Source: Firmicutes bacterium UBA3553 (lineage in GTDB: Bacteria; Bacillota; Clostridia; Tissierellales; Sedimentibacteraceae). Taken from it: a stretch of 64,000 nt of DNA. The stretch is from NCBI GenBank assembly GCA_002381185.1, contig DFOA01000020.1:248001-312000 (forward strand). The letters are read 5' to 3'. Below, one piece after another: positions 6,186 to 13,875 of this stretch. The translations under genes were made by a program, and so were the position numbers. Below the pieces are notes generated by a model. It saw nothing but the letters and a program-made list of their open reading frames with translations, had not been told where the DNA came from and did not search any database. How positions within the stretch are numbered: position 1 is the stretch's first letter; each line of letters begins with the position of its first letter.

Positions 6186-8457
6186 AGGTGTCAGAAAAAA
6201 AGATGCAATGGCATTGGTAACAGGAAAGCCTGTATTCACGGACGATATCACCGGCGGAAGCTGCCTGGTTGTTAGGTTATTAAGAAGCCCTCATGCTCAC
6301 GCTATTATTGAAGATATAAATACGGAGAAAGCAAAAAAGGTGCCGGGCATAGAATGTGTTTTGACATATGAAGATGTTCCTAATGCAAGATTTACAACGG
6401 CGGGTCAGACCTATCCCGAACCAAGCCCCTATGACAGGCTCATCCTTGACCAAAGATTAAGATGTGTCGGAGATCCTGTTGCAATTGTTGCCGGCTCGGA
6501 TGAAAAATCAGTTGATAAGGCACTTGGATTAATTAAGGTAAAGTATGAAGTATTAGAACCGGTTCTTGATTTCAGAGAAGCAATGGATAATAAAATATTA
6601 GTACACCCGGAAGAAGATTTTAAAGCTCTTTGCGAGGTCGGAGCTGACAACAAGAGAAACATATGCTCCTGCGAAACAATGGAAGTAGGCAATGTTGAAG
6701 AGGAATTTAAAAATTGCACCTATGTTATAGAAGAAACTTATAGCACAAGAGCAAACAACCAGTCCATGATGGAAACATTCAGAACTCACACAAGCATTGA
6801 CACTTACGGGAGACTGAATGTTGTAAGCTCTACACAGGTTCCATTCCACGTAAGACGCATACTTTCCAATGCTCTTCAAATTCCAAAATCTAAAATTCGT
6901 GTTATAAAGCCGAGAATCGGAGGAGGTTTTGGAGCTAAACAGTCAATAGTAAGTGAAATTTTCCCTGCCATAGTAACATGGAAGACAGGAAAGCCTGCTA
7001 AAATGATTTTTTCACGCAAGGAAAGCTTCACAAACGGAAGCCCCCGCCATGAAGCGGAAATTAATATTAAGCTTGGTGCTGACGAAAACGGAATCATTAA
7101 AGCAATTCAGATGTATTCATTATGGAATGCAGGAGCATACGGAGACCACGGTCCTACAACAGTTGGACTGTCAGGACACAAGGCAATGACAATTTATAAT
7201 GCCAAAGCTTATAAATTTGAAAATGATGTTGTTTATTCAAACACAATGGGAGCCGGAGCATTCAGAGGATACGGAGCTACTCAAGGGTTCTTTGCCCTGG
7301 AATCTGCTATAAATGAATTAGCTGCAAAGCTTGATATGGACCCTACAGTTTTAAGAATGAACAACATGCTTACTCAGGAAAGTGTAGGAAAGATAATGCC
7401 TACCTACTATGGTGAAGAATTAAAAAGCTGCTCCCTTGACAAGTGTCTGGAAAAAGCAAAAGAAATGATTAAATGGGATGAAAAATATCCGGCAAGAGAT
7501 ATGGGCAACAACAAGGTCCGCTCTGTGGGCTGTGCCGTTGCAATGCAGGGCTCAGGAATTTCATCCTGTGACGTGGGAGCTGCTGAAATCAGATTGAACG
7601 ACGACGGATTCTATACGCTGATGATTGGTGCAACTGATATGGGAACAGGATGCGATACAATTCTTGCGCAAATGGCTGTAGACTGCCTGGACACAGATTA
7701 TGACAACATTGTTGTTCACGGAGTTGATACGGATTTATCTCCATATGACACAGGCTCCTATGCATCAAGTACAACTTATATCACCGGAATGGCAGTTGTA
7801 AAAACCTGTGAAATTTTAAGAAGCAAAATATTGGCTGAAGGTGCAAGACTTTTAAATTGTCCTGTTGAAGACGCCGAGTTTGATGGGAAACAAGTGTTTG
7901 ATGCAAAAAATAACAAAAGTATTTCATTGGCTGAAATAGGAAATCTAAGCTACATCGGAACAAATAAATATCTTACAGCAAGTGAATCTCATTACTCTCC
8001 CACTTCTCCGCCTCCGTTCATGGCAGGTCTGGTGGAAATAGAGGTTGACAAGCTCACAGGAAAAGTTGATATAATTGACTATGTGGGGGTAATAGACTGC
8101 GGAACAGTAATTAACCCAAATCTTGCGCGAGTCCAGGCTGAAGGCGGTATTGTCCAGGGAATTGGAATGACTTTGTATGAAGATATAAAATATGATGAAA
8201 AGGGCAGAATGCTCAATGATTCATTCATGCAGTACAAAATTCCTTCTCGTCTTGATGTGGGAACTATACGAATTGATTTTGAATCAAGTTATGAACCTAC
8301 AGGACCTTTTGGGGCAAAATCAATCGGAGAGCTGGTAATAAACACTCCTGCTCCTGCTATTGCAAATGCGGTTTATAACGCAACAAAGGTCAACATAAGA
8401 AAACTTCCTATTACAAGCGAAAAAGTTGTAATGGGAATGATAAAAAACAACAAATAA
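6169..8457 (+). CDS. Molybdopterin-binding catalytic subunit, xanthine dehydrogenase family
   Basis: 762 aa, typical for the large subunit when it is a separate polypeptide. An N-terminal aldehyde-oxidase a/b hammerhead domain is followed by the molybdenum cofactor domain. Seen: QVPFHVRR, GGGFGAKQ (251-258, binds the cofactor), AFRGYGATQG, TGSYASSTTY and the C-terminal FGAKSIGE, whose Glu corresponds to the catalytic base of the family. It starts at ATG 6169 behind AAGGAGG. It probably hydroxylates a purine, N-heterocycle or aldehyde; xanthine is only the best-known substrate. An XdhC-like maturation gene lies 32 kb away at 40222-41241. Confidence 0.9.
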   Translation: MKSVSKGVRKKDAMALVTGKPVFTDDITGGSCLVVRLLRSPHAHAIIEDINTEKAKKVPGIECVLTYEDVPNARFTTAGQTYPEPSPYDRLILDQRLRCVGDPVAIVAGSDEKSVDKALGLIKVKYEVLEPVLDFREAMDNKILVHPEEDFKALCEVGADNKRNICSCETMEVGNVEEEFKNCTYVIEETYSTRANNQSMMETFRTHTSIDTYGRLNVVSSTQVPFHVRRILSNALQIPKSKIRVIKPRIGGGFGAKQSIVSEIFPAIVTWKTGKPAKMIFSRKESFTNGSPRHEAEINIKLGADENGIIKAIQMYSLWNAGAYGDHGPTTVGLSGHKAMTIYNAKAYKFENDVVYSNTMGAGAFRGYGATQGFFALESAINELAAKLDMDPTVLRMNNMLTQESVGKIMPTYYGEELKSCSLDKCLEKAKEMIKWDEKYPARDMGNNKVRSVGCAVAMQGSGISSCDVGAAEIRLNDDGFYTLMIGATDMGTGCDTILAQMAVDCLDTDYDNIVVHGVDTDLSPYDTGSYASSTTYITGMAVVKTCEILRSKILAEGARLLNCPVEDAEFDGKQVFDAKNNKSISLAEIGNLSYIGTNKYLTASESHYSPTSPPPFMAGLVEIEVDKLTGKVDIIDYVGVIDCGTVINPNLARVQAEGGIVQGIGMTLYEDIKYDEKGRMLNDSFMQYKIPSRLDVGTIRIDFESSYEPTGPFGAKSIGELVINTPAPAIANAVYNATKVNIRKLPITSEKVVMGMIKNNK

Positions 8458-8461
8458 AAGC

Positions 8462-8490
8462 AAATGGTAATCTGATTCAGATTACCATTT
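8462..8490. terminator. Bidirectional terminator between the hydroxylase operon and prsW-like gene
   Basis: AAATGGTAATCTGA (8462-8475) and TCAGATTACCATTT (8477-8490) are perfect complements. The converging gene's stop codon begins at the right edge (8491-8493). Confidence 0.85.
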
Positions 8491-9204
8491 TCATTCATCA
8501 TAATCATTTTTTATATCCTCATAATAATCATTTTTGGATTCATTGTAGTAAATATTTAATTTTCTTAAATTTGTTATCCATAAATAAATTACAAAAGGTA
8601 TGAACAAAAGCATCAGCAGCTCTATTCCGGACATTAAGATAAAATCAAAAATTCCATGCAGTATAACAGGAACTGTCAGTGACTTTTTATAGAAATATCG
8701 GCTTTGTTCAGGCGTTGCGGAAAACTTTGAAAGTGACAGATAGTATCCCATTGTTATAGCAAAAAGCATGTGAGCGGGAACCGATAAAAATGCCCTGTAA
8801 AGTCCCACTGATTCAACATCCGAGAATTTGAATACTACATACATAATATTTTCAATAGTAGCAAATCCAAGCGCTGACATAACACAGTAGACTATACCAT
8901 CAAGCTTTTCATTAAAAACCGGATTGAAATATACGTGTTTTAACACGACCTGTCTCTTCATGAATTCTTCTGTTAAGCCTGCAACAATAAATGCTGTATA
9001 ACCAACTCCAAAAATACCTGGATACACATTAAAAAAAGATAATATGTTTTCCACAACCAGTGTTGGAATTACATAAATTATCCCCATTATGAACACTTTC
9101 AAAAGCATCTTGATGGGCTCCCTGTCATGCCTGTCAAACCAATAAATTGTCAGTCCCAAGGCAATGCCGGGGGTTATTGCAGTCATAAATAAATTTAATT
9201 TCAT
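8491..9204 (-). CDS. PrsW-family intramembrane metalloprotease
   Basis: 237 aa from ATG 9204, chosen because AAAGGGG lies just upstream; an ATG at 9231 is in frame but lacks one. Multi-pass membrane protein with the PrsW/CPBP-like motifs GLTEEFMK (paired Glu), ALGFATIEN, VPAHMLFA and LHGIFDF, whose Glu and His residues form the membrane-embedded active site. In Bacillus, PrsW starts site-1 cleavage of an anti-sigma factor; no such partner is visible here, so the substrate is unknown. The C-terminus is a charged cytosolic tail rich in Tyr, Asp and Asn. Confidence 0.85.
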   Translation of the reverse strand: MKLNLFMTAITPGIALGLTIYWFDRHDREPIKMLLKVFIMGIIYVIPTLVVENILSFFNVYPGIFGVGYTAFIVAGLTEEFMKRQVVLKHVYFNPVFNEKLDGIVYCVMSALGFATIENIMYVVFKFSDVESVGLYRAFLSVPAHMLFAITMGYYLSLSKFSATPEQSRYFYKKSLTVPVILHGIFDFILMSGIELLMLLFIPFVIYLWITNLRKLNIYYNESKNDYYEDIKNDYDE

Positions 9205-9248
9205 ATATTCCCCTTTCAATAACATTATCATTACAAAAAATATTAAAA

Positions 9249-9995
9249 TTAATCAGCTTTTGTCAGGCTTTCCAACGAAACATAAAATTTCTTATAATGT
9301 CTCCCTGATTTATCAACATAGCTGCCCTGCTTGTCCTGACACATTACAGTTGCTCTTTTATTTATTCTTTGAATAAACCCTGTTACAATTTTTCCGTTAA
9401 ATTGAAATTTTACTCTGTCTCCCGGCTTCAATCCGTATGATTGAATATTCACTTCATTTGCGCTGACTAATTTATGCGTTGTTTCTGTTTGTCCGAATAA
9501 ATTAAAAATTAAATCCTTAAATGGTTTTTTACTGCAGCTTGATTTAAAGCAAATCAAAAATTCTATAACGTGACACAGTTCATGTTCAAAAACCAACATT
9601 AAAGTGTCCAATACACTAACTGCTTCAATTCCGCCCACATATTTTAACCTGTCAATTTTATTAAAATTTGCCAAATGATTTAAGGATATTTTCACTTCAA
9701 ATTCCACATTCTCCGGACGTATGTCGGCTATATTCTTCTTAGTCCTTGTATTTCCGGCTGCTCTCGATAATTGTTTTGACAACTTAAATATGATTTTACC
9801 CTTAAAATTATCTTTAAACCATGACTTCAGAAAAATTTCATCATACAGCTCAAATAAAATATACAAATCTTTATCAGCTATTTGTGAGAAGTTTTCTGTT
9901 TTTATATTTTTCGAACCTTCAAACAGTAATTTTTTTATTGTTGACCTTTTGTTGTTTATGGTGTCTATATCATACTTTATATTAATCATTGCCAA
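9249..9995 (-). CDS. SprT-like zinc-metalloprotease-domain protein
   Basis: 248 aa. Starts at a TTG (9995) about 10 bases after AAGGA; an ATG at 9989 is the alternative. The central region carries FEHELCHVIEF, the HExxH zinc-protease motif set in a SprT-like fold. The C-terminal part (GLKPGDRVKFQFNGKIVTGF and on) looks like a small KOW/SH3-like barrel followed by a zinc-knuckle-free YYKK-type ending. SprT relatives degrade DNA-protein crosslinks in eukaryotes; the bacterial role is not established. Lies 44 bases upstream of the PrsW-like gene on the same strand. Confidence 0.7.
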   Translation of the reverse strand: MAMINIKYDIDTINNKRSTIKKLLFEGSKNIKTENFSQIADKDLYILFELYDEIFLKSWFKDNFKGKIIFKLSKQLSRAAGNTRTKKNIADIRPENVEFEVKISLNHLANFNKIDRLKYVGGIEAVSVLDTLMLVFEHELCHVIEFLICFKSSCSKKPFKDLIFNLFGQTETTHKLVSANEVNIQSYGLKPGDRVKFQFNGKIVTGFIQRINKRATVMCQDKQGSYVDKSGRHYKKFYVSLESLTKAD

Positions 9996-10143
9996 AAAAA
10001 TATCCTTCCGCTTAGTTATTTCTTTATAGTCATATATTATTTATATCATATATTTAAATAAATAAAAAGAATTATTGGGGACTGTCCCCGACTTTTCATC
10101 TTCGCATATATTAATTATATAAGATAGAAATGGAGAAAAATAT

Positions 10144-10602
10144 ATGGTCACAAAAAATAAAGCACTTAATCCTAATAGCGCCGATAAAATAATGTTAGAA
10201 AAGACGGCTGTAAACAATGCAAATGAAAACGGATATCTGAAGGTAAGGGTTGTGACAGAATTGGGAAACTACCCCATAAGTGGTGCAACTGTAACTGTAT
10301 ATGCGTCACTTGAAGAGTTAGTTCCAATTATGACCGTAACTACGGATTCAATGGGATATGCACCATTAATTACATTGCCTGTGTCATATAATCCGGAAAT
10401 AAGAGAAATGGATCCGGTATACTTTTATACCAACTATAATTTAAACGCAACATTTAATTATTATTATCCAACACTTATTTACAACATTCAGGTCTTTCCT
10501 GGCATTACAACTGAATTCGATGTAAACATGACTCCGGTTCCATCTACAGACCCTTACCCGGAAGGAGAAAGACAAATTATTTTACCAAGGATTCCGTTAT
10601 AA
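10144..10602 (+). CDS. Carboxypeptidase-regulatory-like domain protein, related to spore-coat/cortex-associated domains
   Basis: 152 aa with no signal peptide. From about residue 30 it reads as one beta-sandwich domain: GYLKVRVV, ISGATVTVYA, TTDSMGYAPLITLP, then YNIQVFPGITTEFDVNMTPVP. I recognise this pattern from the N-terminal domain attached to clostridial peptidoglycan-binding and cortex-lytic proteins, where it stands before the peptidoglycan-binding repeat. Here it stands alone. Function unknown; a spore-surface or spore-interior structural role is a guess. Ribosome binding site GGAG, then ATG 10144. A hairpin terminator follows. Confidence 0.6.
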   Translation: MVTKNKALNPNSADKIMLEKTAVNNANENGYLKVRVVTELGNYPISGATVTVYASLEELVPIMTVTTDSMGYAPLITLPVSYNPEIREMDPVYFYTNYNLNATFNYYYPTLIYNIQVFPGITTEFDVNMTPVPSTDPYPEGERQIILPRIPL

Positions 10603-10616
10603 ATCTGAAACGGCGG

Positions 10617-10655
10617 AAAGTCTCCAAATTTTCATCTTGATAATTTGGGGACTTT
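10617..10655. terminator. Rho-independent terminator, convergent genes
   Basis: AAAGTCTCCAAATT (10617-10630) pairs with AATTTGGGGACTTT (10642-10655), one wobble pair. It lies between two convergent genes and can serve both. Confidence 0.7.
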
Positions 10656-10665
10656 CTTCAAAATT

Positions 10666-11574
10666 TCACCCTACTATTTCTTCTATACACATGGTTCCAT
10701 AAAACCAAAACTTGAATTTTACGGGAAGGCATGGTAAATCAGCCACTTCAACATGAAAATCTGTTCTGTCTGATTCTAAATAATTTACTTTTGCTATGCG
10801 GATCAATCTGTCATTAATATCATACAGGCGATATTCATGCCTGTCATCATTTTTCACAGGCTCATTTGTGCTGAAGTGAAGTATAAATACTTCTCTGTCA
10901 AATTGGCTGTTATATACAATATTGTAATCTATTATATAATTTTTGTCATTGAAAAACATGTAAGGATCAACCTGGAACATCTTATTTTTACCAAACAAAT
11001 TGCATGCTCTCTTATAATCGGTATTGCATCTGAATATAATATTTTTTAATTGATTCAGGGGAATCGGTTCATCAATCAAAAGCTCTGACTGTTTTCTGCT
11101 GCAGAACAAATCTCCGACAGGTCCATTCAGGCATTGTGAAGCATTTCTTTTATTAAAAATAACTTCCCAGTCCATATCATAACAAAAAAAATCAAAATCA
11201 GTACCAAAAATAGTATTCTCATGCTCTGCATTACCATCGGTATAAACCGCCAAATCCAAGTATAATATTTCTTCATTAAATAAAAGATACACGGGAATAT
11301 TTAATCGCTGCATGACGTCATAGTTGTTCTTTTCCACATAATAAAACCGTGTACTCCCTTTAATCTTGCCAGGTATCTTATTACTTGATTCTTCGTCCAA
11401 GGCATCATAAAAATCTATATTATTTGCATAGCATAAATCTCTGCTGCTTAAATATCCGATGCTTATTATTGAATTTAAATTTGAAAAATCGGTAAAATGA
11501 AGCGGGCCACTAAAATTATACGTATCTTTTAATTTTTTAACCGTATCTCTTATTTTTTCATAGCCTTCCTTCAT
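10666..11574 (-). CDS. DarT-like (DUF4433) ADP-ribosyltransferase domain protein
   Basis: 302 aa from ATG 11574, behind GGGGGG. The N-terminal ~190 residues follow the DarT pattern: PLHFTDFSNLNSII (NAD-binding His26), GYLSSRD, Arg76 in GSTRFYYVE, VYTDGNAEHENTIF (111-124), DMDWEVIF and KQSELLIDEPIPL, whose Glu164 corresponds to the catalytic Glu. DarT proteins ADP-ribosylate thymidine in single-stranded DNA as toxins or phage-defence effectors, normally beside a DarG macrodomain antitoxin. No macrodomain gene is next to this one. The C-terminal ~110 residues are not part of the known domain. It could be a solitary effector, a DarT-derived enzyme with another target, or an inactive relic. Confidence 0.7.
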   Translation of the reverse strand: MKEGYEKIRDTVKKLKDTYNFSGPLHFTDFSNLNSIISIGYLSSRDLCYANNIDFYDALDEESSNKIPGKIKGSTRFYYVEKNNYDVMQRLNIPVYLLFNEEILYLDLAVYTDGNAEHENTIFGTDFDFFCYDMDWEVIFNKRNASQCLNGPVGDLFCSRKQSELLIDEPIPLNQLKNIIFRCNTDYKRACNLFGKNKMFQVDPYMFFNDKNYIIDYNIVYNSQFDREVFILHFSTNEPVKNDDRHEYRLYDINDRLIRIAKVNYLESDRTDFHVEVADLPCLPVKFKFWFYGTMCIEEIVG

Positions 11575-11664
11575 AAGAATCCCCCCAATATATAGCATAT
11601 CTGCTTATTATAATTTATATTAGAAAGTTCTCATTTTTATGTGATTAAAATTGCACGAATGTAA

Positions 11665-11697
11665 AAAGTCATCCTTTCGTATGCTTAGGATGACTTT
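11665..11697 (-). terminator. Terminator after phosphate butyryltransferase
   Basis: AAAGTCATCCT (11665-11675) and AGGATGACTTT (11687-11697), perfect 11-bp stem, 10 bases beyond the stop codon. Confidence 0.85.
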
Positions 11698-11707
11698 CGC
11701 CAACATC

Positions 11708-12613
11708 TTATTTCACAGCTGATGCTGATAATACCAGTGACAAATATTTTTCTTCTGAGGTTGCTCCTCTTGAAGTTAAGACTACAGGAACCTTTGCACC
11801 AACTATCATTCCTGCCATTGTACCGCCAGCAAATTCAAGCAATGCCTTGCTCATAATATTTCCTGTTGTAATATTCGGAGCTATCAATATATCTGCCTCT
11901 CCTGTTACAGGACTTTCATATCCCTTTATTTTTGCAGATTCCCTGTTGAATGTCAAATCAACCGATATGGGTCCTTCAACTATGCAGTTTTTAATTTCTC
12001 CGTTTTCATTCATTTTTTTAAGAATATCTGCATCGACTGCTTCGGGCATTTTGGGATTTACTGTTTCAACAGCCGCCAACACTGCTACCTTAGGACACTC
12101 ATACCCCATATTCAAAAATACATTAACCGCATTTTCGATTATTTGTTTCTTTTCCTCAGCATTTGGGTACATCATCATACCGCCGTCTGTTACAGCTATA
12201 AGCTTGTGATATGCAGGTATCTCCAGTATCGCCACATGTGACATAACATTGCCTGTGCGAAGACCCTTTTCTTTATTTACCACAGCTTTCAGCAAATCGG
12301 CTGTCTGAAGCTTCCCCTTCATTATAAAGTCGGCCTTTCCTTCATTAATCAGCTCAACTGTTTTCTCCGCAGCTTCTGTATCATTTTCAGTATTTACAAT
12401 TTTATCTTCATCAAATTGAATGGAAAGCTTGTGAAGTATTTCCGTAATTTTAACCTTGTCTCCTATTAAAACAGGAGTCACCAATTTATCATTACTTGCT
12501 CTGAACACTGCTTCCAACGTGTGTTCATCATGTGCCGCAGCAACAGCCACCCTTTTCTTATTATCACTATTTTGAACCTTTGCAATCAGTTCCTGAAAGT
12601 TTTTTAACTCCAT
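11708..12613 (-). CDS. ptb: Phosphate butyryltransferase (phosphate acyltransferase family)
   Basis: 301 aa, the standard Ptb length. Converts butyryl-CoA and phosphate to butyryl phosphate, the step before butyrate kinase makes ATP. Family features: KGKLQTADLLKAV, VMSHVAILE, VTDGGMMMYPN and PNITTGNIMSKAL. Starts at ATG 12613 with GGGGAGG upstream. Butyrate kinase is not adjacent, which is unusual as ptb and buk are commonly paired. It may act on branched or other short acyl-CoAs. Confidence 0.88.
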   Translation of the reverse strand: MELKNFQELIAKVQNSDNKKRVAVAAAHDEHTLEAVFRASNDKLVTPVLIGDKVKITEILHKLSIQFDEDKIVNTENDTEAAEKTVELINEGKADFIMKGKLQTADLLKAVVNKEKGLRTGNVMSHVAILEIPAYHKLIAVTDGGMMMYPNAEEKKQIIENAVNVFLNMGYECPKVAVLAAVETVNPKMPEAVDADILKKMNENGEIKNCIVEGPISVDLTFNRESAKIKGYESPVTGEADILIAPNITTGNIMSKALLEFAGGTMAGMIVGAKVPVVLTSRGATSEEKYLSLVLSASAVK

Positions 12614-12705
12614 AAAATCCTCCCCTATGTAAGACTGTCCTTTATATTAATATAACTTAAACTTCGCACATAAATAAAGCAATATGGACCTTGAAAATTC
12701 AATAT

Positions 12706-12780
12706 TTAACAAAATAAATATACTTTGAAGAAAACCTCAATATCCCAGCGTTTACCGTAAATTCTGATAGTTAGCCTTGC
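12706..12780 (-). pseudogene. Transposase remnant (IS4-type, YGKRWDIE motif)
   Basis: The minus frame reads LTIRIYGKRWDIEVFFKV and then a stop. YGKRWDIEVFFK is the conserved segment with the catalytic Glu region in IS4-family transposases of Clostridia. Nothing upstream or downstream continues the protein. Confidence 0.65.
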
Positions 12781-12865
12781 ATCCGCACTTGTACAGGATG
12801 AGGATATTGAGACACTTGACAGGCTGGAAGCCATTTTGAAAGAATGGAAGAGTGATAAAAAATGA
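12761..12865 (+). pseudogene. Possible C-terminal fragment of an unknown gene
   Basis: After a stop at 12758 the plus frame encodes a charged helical end, VQDEDIETLDRLEAILKEW followed by Lys-rich residues and TGA at 12863. It has the look of a protein C-terminus but has no start or ribosome binding site. It abuts the transposase remnant on the opposite strand, as if a gene had been cut by an insertion. Confidence 0.3.
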
Positions 12866-12893
12866 CTGTGACACTTGCGATTTAAGTATAACT

Positions 12894-13037
12894 TCAAATA
12901 TGGATGAAGATGCCCGGATTAACTATTTGAACATTTTCTTGACATAGCTGCAATATTCTTTGAGAAACTAATTTTTTAATTGCTTCTTCAAGGATTTTTC
13001 GCTCTTCAGCACTGCCGGACAACAATATTTTTAACAT
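12894..13037 (-). CDS. Doubtful 47-aa ORF
   Basis: Begins MLKILLSGSAEERKILEEAI and is amphipathic, with a Lys/Glu-rich helix. AGGAATG lies 8-14 bases upstream as a weak ribosome binding site. Unknown family. Situated in the debris region, so it may be a relic or a small real protein. Confidence 0.3.
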   Translation of the reverse strand: MLKILLSGSAEERKILEEAIKKLVSQRILQLCQENVQIVNPGIFIHI

Positions 13038-13227
13038 AGACCATCATTCCTATATACATAAATTTTGCATAATTATTATCGAAGGTTTCTGCTTTTAACA
13101 AATGTGATAATTCCAACGAAATTTAAATTCCTGAAAAAAGTTTTTTAAGAGCTTTGGCAATATGTTTAACTAAATTCCGTGTTTTTTCAAGAAATAATTT
13201 TCGAAAAATTGTATAAAATCGTGTGAA

Positions 13228-13497
13228 TTATGCAATATTATCATTCTGTACAAATTCCCGTTTAATGAAATATATTGTACTATTATTGTATTCAGCAATA
13301 CCGCCCTTGTTACAGCATTTTACCGGAGTAACGGATATATAGAAGTGCCGTACTCGGTTCTCATATTGTGCATCAGAGATTGTACACTCATGAAAAGCTT
13401 GTATCCAAGTAATATCAGACAATTCGTCAGCAAAGAAATAGAAAGTTTCACCAAGCGTTCTGATATCAGATTCTTTTAAATAATATTGAATTTTCAA
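13228..13497 (-). pseudogene. Chimeric relic with transposase C-terminal segment
   Basis: The first ~35 codons include RTLGETFYFFADELSDIT, which matches the segment near the C-terminus of IS4-type transposases (usual form RTLGELFY..CDE..DI). The remaining ~55 codons are unrelated to it and unrecognised. The only start is a TTG inside the 19-bp repeat, without a ribosome binding site. Best read as a fusion product of decay. On the minus strand it lies upstream of the YGKRWDIE fragment although it should come after it, so the two come from different copies or a rearrangement. Confidence 0.5.
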
Positions 13498-13540
13498 GGT
13501 TCATATACAGTTTTAAAACTGCGAAGTTTTAGTTAATATA

Positions 13541-13735
13541 ATTATAACATATTTACATAATTGTACAAAACGTTTTCTATTGTTAATAAAAAAAATGCAC
13601 GAAGCATGCTTTATATTAATTAATATTTTTAACATTCAACGCCTTGAATGAATTTAATATGGCGATTATTGTTACCCCTACATCTGCAAACACCGCAGAC
13701 CACATTGAAGCAAATCCTGCGGCGATTAATGCAAT
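13541..13735 (-). pseudogene. Partial duplicate of the 3' end of the P-type ATPase gene
   Basis: 13616-13735 repeats the last 39 codons and stop of the intact ATPase gene (13876-13995) at a constant offset of 260 bases, with 5 mismatches in 120 by my count. The similarity extends through the non-coding side (ATTATAAC, AATTGTACAAAAC, the GCATGC hairpin) to about 13541 against 13793. So about 195 bp including the terminator was duplicated. 13736-13792 is unrelated filler. Confidence 0.85.
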
Positions 13736-13875
13736 ACAAATTTTAGTAAAAGACAGGTATCTTTATAAAACAAACAGAAAATTACCATTTTTATTATAAC
13801 ATTTTTATGAAATTGTACAAAACTTTTTCTTGTACAATGATAAAAAACATGCCTTAGCATGCTTTTTATAGAATA

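Larger units (their letters stand above)
12688..13500. mobile_element. Decayed insertion-sequence debris bounded by 19-bp inverted repeats
   Basis: ACCTTGAAAATTCAATATT occurs at 12688-12706 on the plus strand and at 13500-13482 on the minus strand, an exact 19-base inverted pair. Between them lie two fragments resembling the C-terminal half of an IS4-type DDE transposase, but in the wrong order for one gene, plus pieces of other reading frames. This looks like more than one insertion and deletion event. No intact transposase remains. Confidence 0.55.

Noticed and set aside
10077..10089. GGGGACTGTCCCC palindrome, a motif often seen in REP-like elements
   Set aside because: Only one copy is seen in the window and no TnpA-type gene is nearby; may be chance or a lone relic.
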